NCBI RefSeq assembly: GCF_020026305.1 | Contig: NZ_CP075691.1 | Span: forward strand, 3,162,001 to 3,226,000 | DNA: 64,000 nucleotides | Reading direction: 5' to 3' | Source: Streptomyces sp. 135 | GTDB lineage: Bacteria; Actinomycetota; Actinomycetes; Streptomycetales; Streptomycetaceae | In this document: one piece after another, positions 41,879 to 50,067 of the stretch | How the letters are laid out: each line of letters starts with the position of its first letter | Numbering within the stretch: the first letter of the stretch is position 1 | Made by a program: the position numbers and the translations under genes | Notes under the pieces: generated by a model | The model's database searches: none | Told to the model about the DNA's origin: nothing | The model's input: the letters and a program-made list of their open reading frames with translations, nothing else

Positions 41879-42027
41879 GGTCGAACTCCATTCCTTCGGT
41901 AGCCCGGCCGATGGATGCGGCCATCGGAGGTCAGGGATTGGTCGATCCTCCAAGCAAGGCGTCCGGTCCGCAATACCCCGTTCACGTACTGGACCGTTAC
42001 TCGGCGGTAGCGAACGCCCCGTGCCCC

Positions 42028-42813
42028 TCAGGCGGCGGAGGCCAGCGCCCCGGCCCCCACGGGCATGTCCCGGTACAGCACGGCGCGTTCCACCGCGCTC
42101 CAGGTCGTGCTGGTCACCACGTACAGCGCGGCGGCCAGCGGGACCACGGCCACCGTGAACAGAGTCATGAACGACATCAGCGGCATCACCTTCGTCATGG
42201 CGGCCATACCCGGTACCTGCGGGTCGCCGGCCCCGGGCTGCGGCGCGACCGCCATCTGGCGCTTGGTGCGCACGTAGTTGAAGGTGGCGACCGCCGCGAC
42301 AAGGGCGAAGAGCGCCAGGTAGACCAGTCCCTGCGCACCGAAGAGCCCGCCGTCGGCCAGGGCGTCGGTCCACCGCCCGCCGAGGGGCGCGGCGAAGAGC
42401 GTGTGGCCGAGCAGCGCGTTCGCCTCGCCGCCGATGCTGGAGCTGGAGAAGAGGTGGTACAGCAGGAAGAACGCGGGCAGCTGGAAGAGGCTCGGCAGGC
42501 AGCCGGAGAGCGGTGAGACCTGCTCCTTGCGGTGCAGTTCGATGACCGCCTTCTGGAGCTTCTCCGGGTTCTTGGCGTGCTTCTTGCGCAATTCCGCGAT
42601 CTGCGGCGAGAGCTTGGCGCGTGCCTTCTGGCCGCGGGCCGAGGCGCGCGACAGGGGGTGGACGAGGAGTCGTACGCAGGCGGTGAAGAGCACGATCGCG
42701 GCGGCGGTGGCCGAGGCGTGGAAGAGGGGGTCGAGCAGGTCGGCGAGGTTCTCGACCAGCCCGGCGAACACGGACATGAAGGCGGAGAAGGAGTCGGACA
42801 GGAAGTCGAACAT
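42028..42813 (-). CDS. yidC: YidC/Oxa1-type membrane protein insertase
   Basis: A 261-aa inner-membrane insertase, short for actinobacterial YidC, so probably a second copy rather than the main one. ATG 42813 starts FDFLSDSFSAFMSVFAGLV. Helices are visible at FHASATAAAIVLFTACVRLLV, PSLFQLPAFFLLYHLFS, GLVYLALFALVAAVATFNYV and TKVMPLMSFMTLFTVAVVPLAAALYVV. The cytoplasmic coiled hairpin RASARGQKARAKLSPQIAELRKKHAKNPEKLQKAVIELHRKE and the conserved membrane Arg (ACVRLLVHP) are in place. The end is Ala-rich and lacks the long basic tail. Confidence 0.92.
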   Translation of the reverse strand: MFDFLSDSFSAFMSVFAGLVENLADLLDPLFHASATAAAIVLFTACVRLLVHPLSRASARGQKARAKLSPQIAELRKKHAKNPEKLQKAVIELHRKEQVSPLSGCLPSLFQLPAFFLLYHLFSSSSIGGEANALLGHTLFAAPLGGRWTDALADGGLFGAQGLVYLALFALVAAVATFNYVRTKRQMAVAPQPGAGDPQVPGMAAMTKVMPLMSFMTLFTVAVVPLAAALYVVTSTTWSAVERAVLYRDMPVGAGALASAA

Positions 42814-42925
42814 GGCGGAGCCCTCCGGGGGTCTCGTCGTGCCGGGAGTGGAGGCGATGGCAGACAGACATCGCGTCGGCGTGACGACCCGCGAGGGGCG
42901 GTGGTGCGGTGGGTGGTGCGATCCC

Positions 42926-43258
42926 CTACGCGGCGGCCGTCAGGAGGGGACGGCCGGGCGCTCGGGGGCGCCTGCGGCCCCGGGCGTCGGGGTCGCGCTG
43001 GGGCAGGAAGGCGGTGCGCCGTTCACGGTCGCGGATGGCTGTACGCACTCGGGTGCGGGGCACGACGGGCGCGCAGCGCGCGGCGATCACGGAGCAGACG
43101 GCGAGCGCGGAGCCCGCGGCGGCGGTCGCGGCGAGGGCGACGGCGGCGGTCAGGCCGCCGGTGTCGACGAGGACGACCTCGACGAGCAGGAACAGCAGGA
43201 GCAGGGCCGGACGCGCGGCGGTCTGCCACCCACGGATGCCACGGATGAGCTCCCGCAC
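42926..43258 (-). CDS. DUF6412 small membrane protein
   Basis: A 110-aa protein. GTG 43258 has GAGGGGGG upstream. Two hydrophobic helices (RPALLLLFLLVEVVLVDTG and AAVALAATAAAGSALAVCSVIAARC) are followed by a basic RTAIRDRERRTAFLPQRDPDARGRRRPRAPG tail. It lies between YidC and the HxlR regulator and shares their direction; members of this domain family are often found near yidC. Function unknown. Confidence 0.7.
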   Translation of the reverse strand: MRELIRGIRGWQTAARPALLLLFLLVEVVLVDTGGLTAAVALAATAAAGSALAVCSVIAARCAPVVPRTRVRTAIRDRERRTAFLPQRDPDARGRRRPRAPGRPLLTAAA

Positions 43259-43316
43259 CGTCGGTCCCCCCTCTCCGTGTCCCACGAGATGTGCACGAGA
43301 TTTGTCGTACCGCCCG

Positions 43317-43847
43317 TTATACAGGATCGGTCTCGACCGGCTGAAGGAGGCGTCGGGGCCTGGCCAGGGCGCGGCTGACCGGATCCGCGGGTTCCATGTC
43401 GAGCCCGGGGCCCGGCAGCATCTCCACGTCCTCGGGCGGTACGAGGATGCCGCAGCCGGGGCAGTCGCCGACGACGCCCAGCTCCGTGCCGCATTCGGCG
43501 TGACGGAAGACCCGCAGGGGCTGGCTCCCGGTGAAGTTGTCGCGGCCCCAGGCACCGAGCGCGCACACGGCCCACCACAGCTGCCGGCCGCGCTCCGTCA
43601 CGACGTACTGATGGCGCGAGGGGACGTCCGGGCAGGACCGCTTCTCCAGGACCCCCGCGGCGACGAGCGTCTGGAGGCGCGCGGCCAGCACGGCGCGCGG
43701 GATGCCGAGGTGAACGAGGAAGTCGTTGTAGCGCCGCACTCCGTAGAGCGCGTCGCGGATGACGAGCAGCGTCCAGCGCTCCCCGACGATCTCCAGCGCA
43801 CGGGCCATCGAGCACTGCTGCGAGACGTAGTCCTTGCCGAGAGCCAT
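43317..43847 (-). CDS. HxlR family transcriptional regulator
   Basis: A 176-aa winged-helix regulator. ATG 43847 begins MALGKDYVSQQCSMARALEIVGERWTLLVIRDALYGVRRYNDFL, containing the conserved Cys that many HxlR sensors use. The recognition helix and wing are ARLQTLVAAGVLEKRS and YVVTERGRQLW. The C-terminal extension has a Cys cluster ECGTELGVVGDCPGCG that could bind zinc. It is divergent from the MFS exporter and two matching palindromic sites lie between them, so it probably represses the exporter and itself. Confidence 0.9.
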   Translation of the reverse strand: MALGKDYVSQQCSMARALEIVGERWTLLVIRDALYGVRRYNDFLVHLGIPRAVLAARLQTLVAAGVLEKRSCPDVPSRHQYVVTERGRQLWWAVCALGAWGRDNFTGSQPLRVFRHAECGTELGVVGDCPGCGILVPPEDVEMLPGPGLDMEPADPVSRALARPRRLLQPVETDPV

Positions 43848-43877
43848 GCGTCCACCTTAGTCGACTCGGGACATCCA

Positions 43878-43939
43878 GGTTCAATGAATGAACTTCCACT
43901 GCTACCGTGAGCCGCACTTGAGAGTTCATTCACTGAACC
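43878..43939. promoter_or_regulatory. Two inverted HxlR operator copies
   Basis: GGTTCAATGAATGAAC (43878-43893) and GTTCATTCACTGAACC (43924-43939) are reverse complements apart from one base, placed between the divergent HxlR and MFS starts. Each has TTCA and TGAA half sites. Confidence 0.7.
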
Positions 43940-43955
43940 TAGGAGGCGCCGAGCC

Positions 43956-45398
43956 ATGCCCCGCTCCACACCGGGCGAATCCACCGCCCCGGCCCAGACC
44001 ACCGCACCGCCCCGGTCCACCCCGCCCCGGCCCGCTCCCCTCCAGGGCGGGGCGGACCGCGCGCCCCGTCCCACCGCGACCCTCGCCGTCACGAGCGCCG
44101 CCACCGCCGTGGCCCTGATGACCTACACCGCGCCGGCCGTCATCCTCCCCGACACGGCGGCGTCCCTCGGCACCTCGCTCACCGCCCAGGCCTGGCTGCT
44201 CAACGGCACCCCGCTCGGCCTCGCCGCGTTCCTCCTGGCCGCCGGCAGCATCGCCGACGACCACGGCAGGCGGCGGGTGTTCCTCTGGGGCACGGCCGGA
44301 CTCGGCGTCGCCACCGCGCTGGGCGCGCTCGCGCAGACCACCCTGCTGTTCACCCTCGCCCGCGTCGCCCAGGGCGCGGCGAGCGCGGCGATCCTCGCGA
44401 CCAGCCTCGGCCTGCTCGTGCACGCCTTCCCCGCCGGGCACGGCCGCGTCAGGGCGACCGGCATCTGGGGGGCGTGCGTCAGCGGCGGCATCGCGGTGGG
44501 CCCGCTCGTCGCGGGCGGGCTCGCCGCGGCCGACTGGCGGTGGGCGTACGCCGTGCTGGGCGCCGCCTCCCTGATCGTCGCCGCCTTCGCCCCGCGCGCG
44601 CTGACGGAGTCCCGCACGCCGCGGGGCGGCCGGACCGACCTGGCCGGGGCGCTCACGCTCGGACTCGCGGCGACCGCGCTGGTGGCCGCGCTCACTCTGG
44701 GCCGCGACGGCTGGCTGCGCGCGCCGGTGGGCGCCCTGCTCCTGGCGGCCGTGCTGCTCACCGGGCTCTTCGTGGCCGTGGAGCGCCGCGCGGCGGCACC
44801 GGTCCTGGACCTCGGCCTGCTGCGCCGCCCGCTCTTCCTCGCCTCGTCCGCCGGGGCGCTGTTCACCGGTTTCTCCGTGATCGCGCTGTTCAGCTACCTG
44901 CCGGCGCTGCTGCAGCACACGATCGGCATGTCGGCGATGGGTGCCGCCTGGCTGATCTTCCTCTGGTCCGGCGCCTCCTTCGCCGTGGCGCTCCAGGCGA
45001 GGCGGCTCGGGGGCCGGATCTCCGCGCGCCACCAGCTGGCCCTCGGCTTCGGGCTGCACGTCGCGGCCGTCCTGACGATGCTGGGCGCGGCCTCGTCCGG
45101 CTCGTGGCCCCGCCTCCTGCCCGGCCTCCTGATCTCCGGCGCGGGCAGCGGCCTCCTGAACGCCGCGCTCCCGCTGCTGGCCGTCGAGTCCGTGCCGGCC
45201 GACCGCGCGGCGATGGGGTCGGGGGCCAACAACACGGCGCGGTACATCGGTTCGGCGGCGGGCGTCGCCCTGATGATCGCGGTCTCCACGGCCTCGGGGG
45301 ACCTCGCACACGGCGCGGACGTCGCGATGCTGGTCTCGGCGGGGCTCGGCGTACTGGCAGCGGCGGGCGTCCTGCTGCTGCGGGAGAGGCGGGGCTGA
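43956..45398 (+). CDS. MFS drug-type exporter
   Basis: A 480-aa transporter of the DHA2-like type. ATG 43956 follows AGGAGGCGCC. A Pro/Thr-rich cytoplasmic start (residues 1-40) leads into about 14 helices; the MFS motif A is present as GSIADDHGRRRVFLWG, and motif C-like RVAQGAASAAILATSLGLL. Pro/Gly-rich RFFDGR-like motifs follow in the later half. The divergent HxlR gene suggests induction by a toxic or redox compound. Substrate not predictable. Confidence 0.9.
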   Translation: MPRSTPGESTAPAQTTAPPRSTPPRPAPLQGGADRAPRPTATLAVTSAATAVALMTYTAPAVILPDTAASLGTSLTAQAWLLNGTPLGLAAFLLAAGSIADDHGRRRVFLWGTAGLGVATALGALAQTTLLFTLARVAQGAASAAILATSLGLLVHAFPAGHGRVRATGIWGACVSGGIAVGPLVAGGLAAADWRWAYAVLGAASLIVAAFAPRALTESRTPRGGRTDLAGALTLGLAATALVAALTLGRDGWLRAPVGALLLAAVLLTGLFVAVERRAAAPVLDLGLLRRPLFLASSAGALFTGFSVIALFSYLPALLQHTIGMSAMGAAWLIFLWSGASFAVALQARRLGGRISARHQLALGFGLHVAAVLTMLGAASSGSWPRLLPGLLISGAGSGLLNAALPLLAVESVPADRAAMGSGANNTARYIGSAAGVALMIAVSTASGDLAHGADVAMLVSAGLGVLAAAGVLLLRERRG

Positions 45399-45426
45399 GG
45401 CTCCTGCCGGGGGCCGCGCCGAGGCC

Positions 45427-46263
45427 CTATCGGGGTCGCATGGACCGCAGGGTCCCCCACACGACGAGCCGGTACTTGGAGGTGTACTCGGGGGTGCAGG
45501 TGGTGAGCGTGATGTAGTACCCCGGCGCGCCGTACCCGTACCCCTTCCGCACCTCGCTGCGCGGCACGTCCCGCAGGACACCCCCGTCACGGGCGGAGGT
45601 CCGCTCCAGCAGCTTGTCGACGACGTAGGTGTACACGGCGCTCCGGGTCTCGACCCGCAGCTCGTCCCCTCTCCGCAGCCGGTTGATGTACCGGAAGGGC
45701 TCGCCGTGGGTGTTGCGGTGCCCGGCGAGGGCGAAGTTCCCGGCCCGGCCGGGCTGGGCGGTACGGGGATAGTGCCCGACGTATCCCTGGTCGAGCACGC
45801 CGCTCTTGCGGATGCCCTCGGCGACGGGGACGCGGACGCCGAGCTCGGGGATGCGGAGGATGGCGTAGGCCTGGTCGGAGGCCCCGCCGACCGAAGGCCC
45901 CGAGGAACGGGCGGCGCTCCCCGAGGACGAAGCTGGATCTGGATCTGAAGCTGGATCTGAAGCCGGAGTCGGAGCCGGAGCTGAATCTGGATCTGAAGCT
46001 GAATCCGGAGCCGGAGCCGGAGCCGGAGCTGAATCTGGAGCCGGAGCTGAAGCCCCCCACTCCTCCTCAAGGGCTTGGACCGTGCGCTCGGCGGCGGCGC
46101 GGGCCTGCCGGTTGGTCCACCACAGTTGATGGGCGACGAACAGAAGGAGTACGAGCCCGAGAGTGACGGCGGCCTCGCCCCCGCCCCACAGCACGCGCGC
46201 CCAGAGGGGCCGCCGGGCGCCGCGCCCCTGCTGCACCACCGGAACCGGAACCCGCTCCCGCAC
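45427..46263 (-). CDS. Class E sortase
   Basis: A 278-aa membrane-anchored transpeptidase. GTG 46263 has GGGAGG five bases before it; an upstream ATG at 46332 is possible. One helix (GEAAVTLGLVLLLFVAHQLWW) is followed by a proline/aspartate-rich linker of DSAP and DPAS repeats (residues about 65-120). The catalytic triad is His in FALAGHRNTHGEPF, Cys in YITLTTCTPEYTSKYR and Arg in the same motif. Class E sortases recognise LAXTG, the motif carried by the surface protein at 35057-35881 of this window, so the two may act together. Confidence 0.9.
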   Translation of the reverse strand: MRERVPVPVVQQGRGARRPLWARVLWGGGEAAVTLGLVLLLFVAHQLWWTNRQARAAAERTVQALEEEWGASAPAPDSAPAPAPAPDSASDPDSAPAPTPASDPASDPDPASSSGSAARSSGPSVGGASDQAYAILRIPELGVRVPVAEGIRKSGVLDQGYVGHYPRTAQPGRAGNFALAGHRNTHGEPFRYINRLRRGDELRVETRSAVYTYVVDKLLERTSARDGGVLRDVPRSEVRKGYGYGAPGYYITLTTCTPEYTSKYRLVVWGTLRSMRPR

Positions 46264-46411
46264 GACGCCTCCCTCACACCCCCGCGACGGACGGCCGCCC
46301 GGAGGATAGGCGCTGCCCCCGGAACAATCCATGGCCGGGCCAGGGGCAGCCGGGACCATCCACCGAACCGGCCCTCCTGCAAGAGACCCGCTCGGCAGTA
46401 CGGTGTCCCGT

Positions 46412-47461
46412 ATGCGCCCCGAGAAGCCTGCCGCCGCTGCCGATCACGTCGACGCCGACCACATCGCCGAAGCCGCGCGCCTGGAACGCACGGCCGGCCT
46501 GTACCCGGAGGACGCCGAACACCTGCTCCTCCAGGCCGCCGCCCACCTCGAACTGGCCGGCGCCCGCGACCGCGCGACGACGCTCTACGACCGCCTGCTG
46601 TCGGCGGAAGCCGAGCGCCCCCCGGCCGCCCCTCTCCTCATCCGCGCCCTGAAGGCCGCGAACCTCTGGGAGTACGGCCACGAGGCGGAGGCGAGGGCGA
46701 TCATCGAGGGCGTGCGCACGGCGGCACCCCGGGACCCGGCGCCGTGGGTGATCGTGGCGGAGTCCCTCGAATCCCACGACGAACTGGAACAGGCCCACGC
46801 CACCTTGACGGAGGCGGCGACCCTGCTGCTTCCCCCGGACGCCATCCAGGACCCCCCGTACACGACGCACCCCCTCCTCTTCGGCCGCCACCGCGTACGC
46901 CGCCTCCTGGGCGCCGACCACGACGCGTGGGACGCCCTGGCGGACCGGATTTCCACGGCCCGCGTCCCCCTGGACGAACTCCACGACCCGAAGCGGCTCT
47001 GGTCGCTCGGCTCGGAGAACCCGGCGGAGCTCCGCGCGGAGATCACCCGCCTCCAGGCGGAACTGGGCTCGTACCGCGAGGCCCTGTCCCGCCCCTTCCC
47101 GGTGGCGATCCTGCACTGGCCGGAACCGGAACTGACGGAACTCCTCACGGCGTACCCGTCCCTGACGGCCGAATACCCCTCCCACGCGGCACACTTGGCG
47201 ACCATAGAGTCCTCGTTGCGCGAACTGTCCGCCTCCGGCACCCCGAACCTCGGCATCGTCACCGGCACGGTCCCGTCCTACGAGGCCTTCGCAGCCTCGG
47301 AGTCCACCTCCCCGGCCGACCCGGAACTGCTTCCCCAGTACGCGACGACACTGGCGGCACGGGGCCGCGCGGTGACATGGCCGCCGGAGGGGGCGGAGGG
47401 GTGCTGGTGTGGGTCGGGGGTGGCGTATGGGGCGTGCCATGGTGGTAACAGCACCACCTGA
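46412..47461 (+). CDS. SEC-C metal-binding domain protein with helical repeats
   Basis: A 349-aa cytoplasmic protein. ATG 46412 is used, though GTG 46403 is close upstream. The body is TPR-like (AAHLELAGARDRATTLYDRLL; LIRALKAANLWEYGHEAEARAIIEGV; AESLESHDELEQAHATLTEAA). The end carries the SEC-C zinc motif CWCGSGVAYGACHGG. Homologous tails bind zinc in SecA and in many proteins of unknown role. No catalytic residues seen. The last gene of the ordinary chromosome before the lower-GC island. Confidence 0.85.
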   Translation: MRPEKPAAAADHVDADHIAEAARLERTAGLYPEDAEHLLLQAAAHLELAGARDRATTLYDRLLSAEAERPPAAPLLIRALKAANLWEYGHEAEARAIIEGVRTAAPRDPAPWVIVAESLESHDELEQAHATLTEAATLLLPPDAIQDPPYTTHPLLFGRHRVRRLLGADHDAWDALADRISTARVPLDELHDPKRLWSLGSENPAELRAEITRLQAELGSYREALSRPFPVAILHWPEPELTELLTAYPSLTAEYPSHAAHLATIESSLRELSASGTPNLGIVTGTVPSYEAFAASESTSPADPELLPQYATTLAARGRAVTWPPEGAEGCWCGSGVAYGACHGGNSTT

Positions 47462-47509
47462 TGCTGCCCTCTTGTTCTATCTCAGCAGCGCCATTGGGAG
47501 AACGACGCC

Positions 47510-47989
47510 GTGCCCGAGAACGCAGAATGGACCCCTCCAGCGGGATCATGGGCCTCGTCGGCGGCCCGGCGGCGCAACATGCAGGCGATCCGGAGCAGGG
47601 ATACCAAGCCGGAATGGCTGCTCCGTCGCCTGCTGCACGCTCAGGGGCTGCGGTACCGCGTCGCCGCGAAACCTCTTCCTGGCCTCCGGCGTACAGCCGA
47701 CATCGTCTTCCGGCCCATAAAGGTCGCGGTCTTCGTTGACGGTTGCTATTGGCACGGGTGCCCTGAGCACTACGTCCCGCCTAAGACCAATTCCGGCTAC
47801 TGGTCCGAGAAAGTCGTCCGCAATGTGAAGCGCGACCGTGACACCGATGAGCAGCTGTCAGCGGCCGGATGGACGGTTCTCCGCTTCTGGGAACACGAGT
47901 CACCGGAGGAGTGCGCTAGCAGCGTTCTCCGCGTCGTCCTCGAGCGTCGGCAGGCTCTGCTGCATAGGAATCTCAGCGGCGACCAGTGA
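47510..47989 (+). CDS. vsr: Very short patch repair endonuclease (Vsr)
   Basis: A 159-aa nicking enzyme that removes T from T:G mismatches left when 5-methylcytosine deaminates. GTG 47510 has GGGAG upstream. The Vsr hallmarks are NMQAIRSRDTKPEWLLRRLLHAQGLRYR, the metal-binding ADIVFRPIKVAVFVDGCYWHGCPEH (Asp, Cys, His residues) and WTVLRFWEHE. Its presence next to cytosine-C5 methyltransferases is the usual pairing. The 3' end overlaps the convergent methyltransferase gene by 90 bases. Confidence 0.93.
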   Translation: MPENAEWTPPAGSWASSAARRRNMQAIRSRDTKPEWLLRRLLHAQGLRYRVAAKPLPGLRRTADIVFRPIKVAVFVDGCYWHGCPEHYVPPKTNSGYWSEKVVRNVKRDRDTDEQLSAAGWTVLRFWEHESPEECASSVLRVVLERRQALLHRNLSGDQ

Positions 47990-49147
47990 CGGATCGTCCT
48001 CAGGCTCATACGCAGGGTTCGGATCCTCAAGAACCGGGCCCTTACGGGACAGTGCCGCATGAATGGCTCTGCCCACAGCCTCGGCGACCGGAGGCGGAAA
48101 CGCGTTACCAACCTGACGATAGCGGGCCGTCTTGCCTCCGCTGAACTGCCACGGGCCCTCAGGGTCCTCGTCGCCTGGGAAGCCCTGGATGATGGCAGCT
48201 TGCTGGACCGTGAGCTTAGGTCCCCTAGTCAGGTTGCCCAGGTCCCGGTCAGGGTCAACCATGCTGATCTCGTCATTGGCTACACCCATGCCATCAATGC
48301 CCAGAGCCGCCCAGGCCTTCTTCGCCCGGGTCGGACCAAGGTCCGCTCCGCCGTGCTTCTTGGACCCCCCCACCAGCGTCGGAGCGACAGTGCCGAGATT
48401 CGCGTCACGGTGCCACTTCTCGAAGCGTTCGGTACCCGCCCCAAGCCGCCTTTTCATGCTGGGTCCCAGTGCATCGACTACCCGGAACAGCTTCTTCTGA
48501 GGAACTGGCCAGTCGAAGCCGCGGTACTCGTCCTTGCGGATTGCGACCAGGATGGCGCGGGGCCTGAGCTGAGGAACCCCGTAGTCCTGGGCTTCCAGAA
48601 CGCGCCAGCCGCAGATGACATAGTCGGCTTTCCGCAGCCGGTTCTTGATGTGGTTGCGGTAATAGCGGAACTTACGCTCCGGCTGCACCAGCCCCCGGAC
48701 GTTCTCGATCATGACCGCGCGAGGCCTTAGTTCCTCAACGAGATCCAACATGCGAGGGAAAAGATCACGTTCATCGTCCCGGCCCAGCTGATGCCCCGCC
48801 GCCGAAAAGGGCGGGCAGGGAACGCCACCAGCAAGAAGATCAAGCTGTCCCCGGCGGAGCATCTGCTTCTGCCGACCAGAACCCCGCTTCGCCTCATGGC
48901 TCTCCGGGTCAGGAACTTCCTCAAGCGGCTCAAACTTCGTGACGTCCACCTCACGAACCAGGCAGTGCTCCTTCTCCCAGCTCCACGAGGGACGCGCCGC
49001 GATATTCATCCTCAGCGTCTCAGCGGCATGCTTGTCGATCTCCACCAGCGCGAGGTGCCGGAAGCCAGCCTGGTGAAGCCCAACAGCTTGGCCGCCGGCA
49101 CCCGCGCAGATCTCGATCGAGGTCAGCTTGTGGCGGGCGGTCCCCAT
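47900..49147 (-). CDS. DNA (cytosine-5) methyltransferase A
   Basis: A 415-aa C5-MTase. ATG 49147 is placed by the AGGAGGAG upstream; the longer frame adds an unlikely MPPGPEGCD extension. Motif I EICAGAGGQAVGLHQAGF, motif IV PCPPFS (nucleophile Cys111), motif VI ENVRG, motif VIII QLRPRAILVAI and motif X VGNAFPPPVAEAVG are all present. The target-recognition region has GGSKKHGGADLGPTRAKKAWAALG, closely matched in the second methyltransferase. Composition is visibly less GC-rich than the flanks. Convergent with Vsr and head to tail with the HNH gene. Confidence 0.95.
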   Translation of the reverse strand: MGTARHKLTSIEICAGAGGQAVGLHQAGFRHLALVEIDKHAAETLRMNIAARPSWSWEKEHCLVREVDVTKFEPLEEVPDPESHEAKRGSGRQKQMLRRGQLDLLAGGVPCPPFSAAGHQLGRDDERDLFPRMLDLVEELRPRAVMIENVRGLVQPERKFRYYRNHIKNRLRKADYVICGWRVLEAQDYGVPQLRPRAILVAIRKDEYRGFDWPVPQKKLFRVVDALGPSMKRRLGAGTERFEKWHRDANLGTVAPTLVGGSKKHGGADLGPTRAKKAWAALGIDGMGVANDEISMVDPDRDLGNLTRGPKLTVQQAAIIQGFPGDEDPEGPWQFSGGKTARYRQVGNAFPPPVAEAVGRAIHAALSRKGPVLEDPNPAYEPEDDPSLVAAEIPMQQSLPTLEDDAENAASALLR

Positions 49148-49241
49148 CGGCTCCTCCTGGTACGGCGATGTTGCAGACACGCAAGTGTCGCATCCCTCCG
49201 GACCAGGAGGCACATGACCGGCCGACTACCTCAGAGAGGTG

Positions 49242-49949
49242 TCAGCTTCCCAAGAGACCGTCCAAGTCCCTCCTGAGATCCTCCCTCAGGACCGCCGGAA
49301 GCTGCCGGTACATCGCCCATACCCTTTCCATCTGTGACATGGCACGCCCATCGGCTTTCATCCAGCTGAGCAGCTCCTGCTTATCGCGCCTGCGCAACTC
49401 CGTCACCCGGTCCCAGACCTGCTCCTTGGTCATCTGCACCCCCGTGAGGTGCCTCACGGTCTCGTTGCAGCGAGCGCACTCCGTAATCAGGTCCTCAGCC
49501 TCGGCCGCGCTGCCGGACCTGTGCGGGTTCACGTGCCCCACGGTGAGCCGTACATGTGCGCTCGGATCATCCGCGTACGCCTCGCCAGCCGCATGCCCGC
49601 ACCGGCGACAGGCGTGGCCGTCCCGCTCCAGCACCAGCCGCCTGGTCTTGGAACTGATCTGACGCAGACCTGCCGCCCTGTGCTCGGGCTCCCAGACAGG
49701 GCGCCCAATCGCCTCCAGGTACAGCTGGTCAGGCTGCAGGCTCGGCCGGTCACGGTTGGTCCTGATGACCCATCCGGCAGGACGCAGGTCGCGCATGCGG
49801 CGATCCACCTGCTCCGCACCTTGAATCGCCGCGCGGAGTCTGGCTCTGGAGAAGACCCCCCCCTCGCCGACCTCATCGCGAAGCCACAACGCGACGCGGA
49901 CCCGCGTGCCCAGGCCCTCGTTCCGCCAGCTCAACTCTGATTCAGTCAC
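49242..49949 (-). CDS. HNH endonuclease with N-terminal winged helix (copy 1)
   Basis: A 235-aa protein. The N-terminal 90 residues are a winged helix-like region (RVALWLRDEVGEGGVFSRARLRAAIQGAEQVDRRMRDLRPAGWVIRTNRDRP). The HNH fold is ERDGHACRRCGHA (Cys114, Cys117), VGHVNPHRSG (His139, His143) and ITECARCNE (Cys158, Cys161), so the catalytic His and zinc ligands are intact. It pairs with a diverged relative at 54464-55186. It is divergent from methyltransferase B with a 38-bp palindrome in the shared promoter gap. Likely the nuclease of the restriction module. Confidence 0.9.
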   Translation of the reverse strand: MTESELSWRNEGLGTRVRVALWLRDEVGEGGVFSRARLRAAIQGAEQVDRRMRDLRPAGWVIRTNRDRPSLQPDQLYLEAIGRPVWEPEHRAAGLRQISSKTRRLVLERDGHACRRCGHAAGEAYADDPSAHVRLTVGHVNPHRSGSAAEAEDLITECARCNETVRHLTGVQMTKEQVWDRVTELRRRDKQELLSWMKADGRAMSQMERVWAMYRQLPAVLREDLRRDLDGLLGS

Positions 49950-50003
49950 TCGCTCACCGATCGCTCATACGTTCTATGGGTGCCCCCATCGGATGGAAAC
50001 CGT

Positions 50004-50041
50004 AGCTTGCCGCTACTTGCCGCGGCAAGTAGCGGCAAGCT
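50004..50041. promoter_or_regulatory. 38-bp perfect palindrome between divergent HNH and methyltransferase genes
   Basis: AGCTTGCCGCTACTTGCCG is followed directly by its exact reverse complement (19 + 19 bp). Each arm holds two direct copies of CTTGCCG, 10 bases apart, so it contains four related half-sites. It lies 55 bases upstream of the HNH start and 27 upstream of the methyltransferase start. A dual operator or a transcript hairpin controlling both genes fits. Confidence 0.9.
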
Positions 50042-50067
50042 TCCTGCGACCCTCAAGTCCTGCATCG

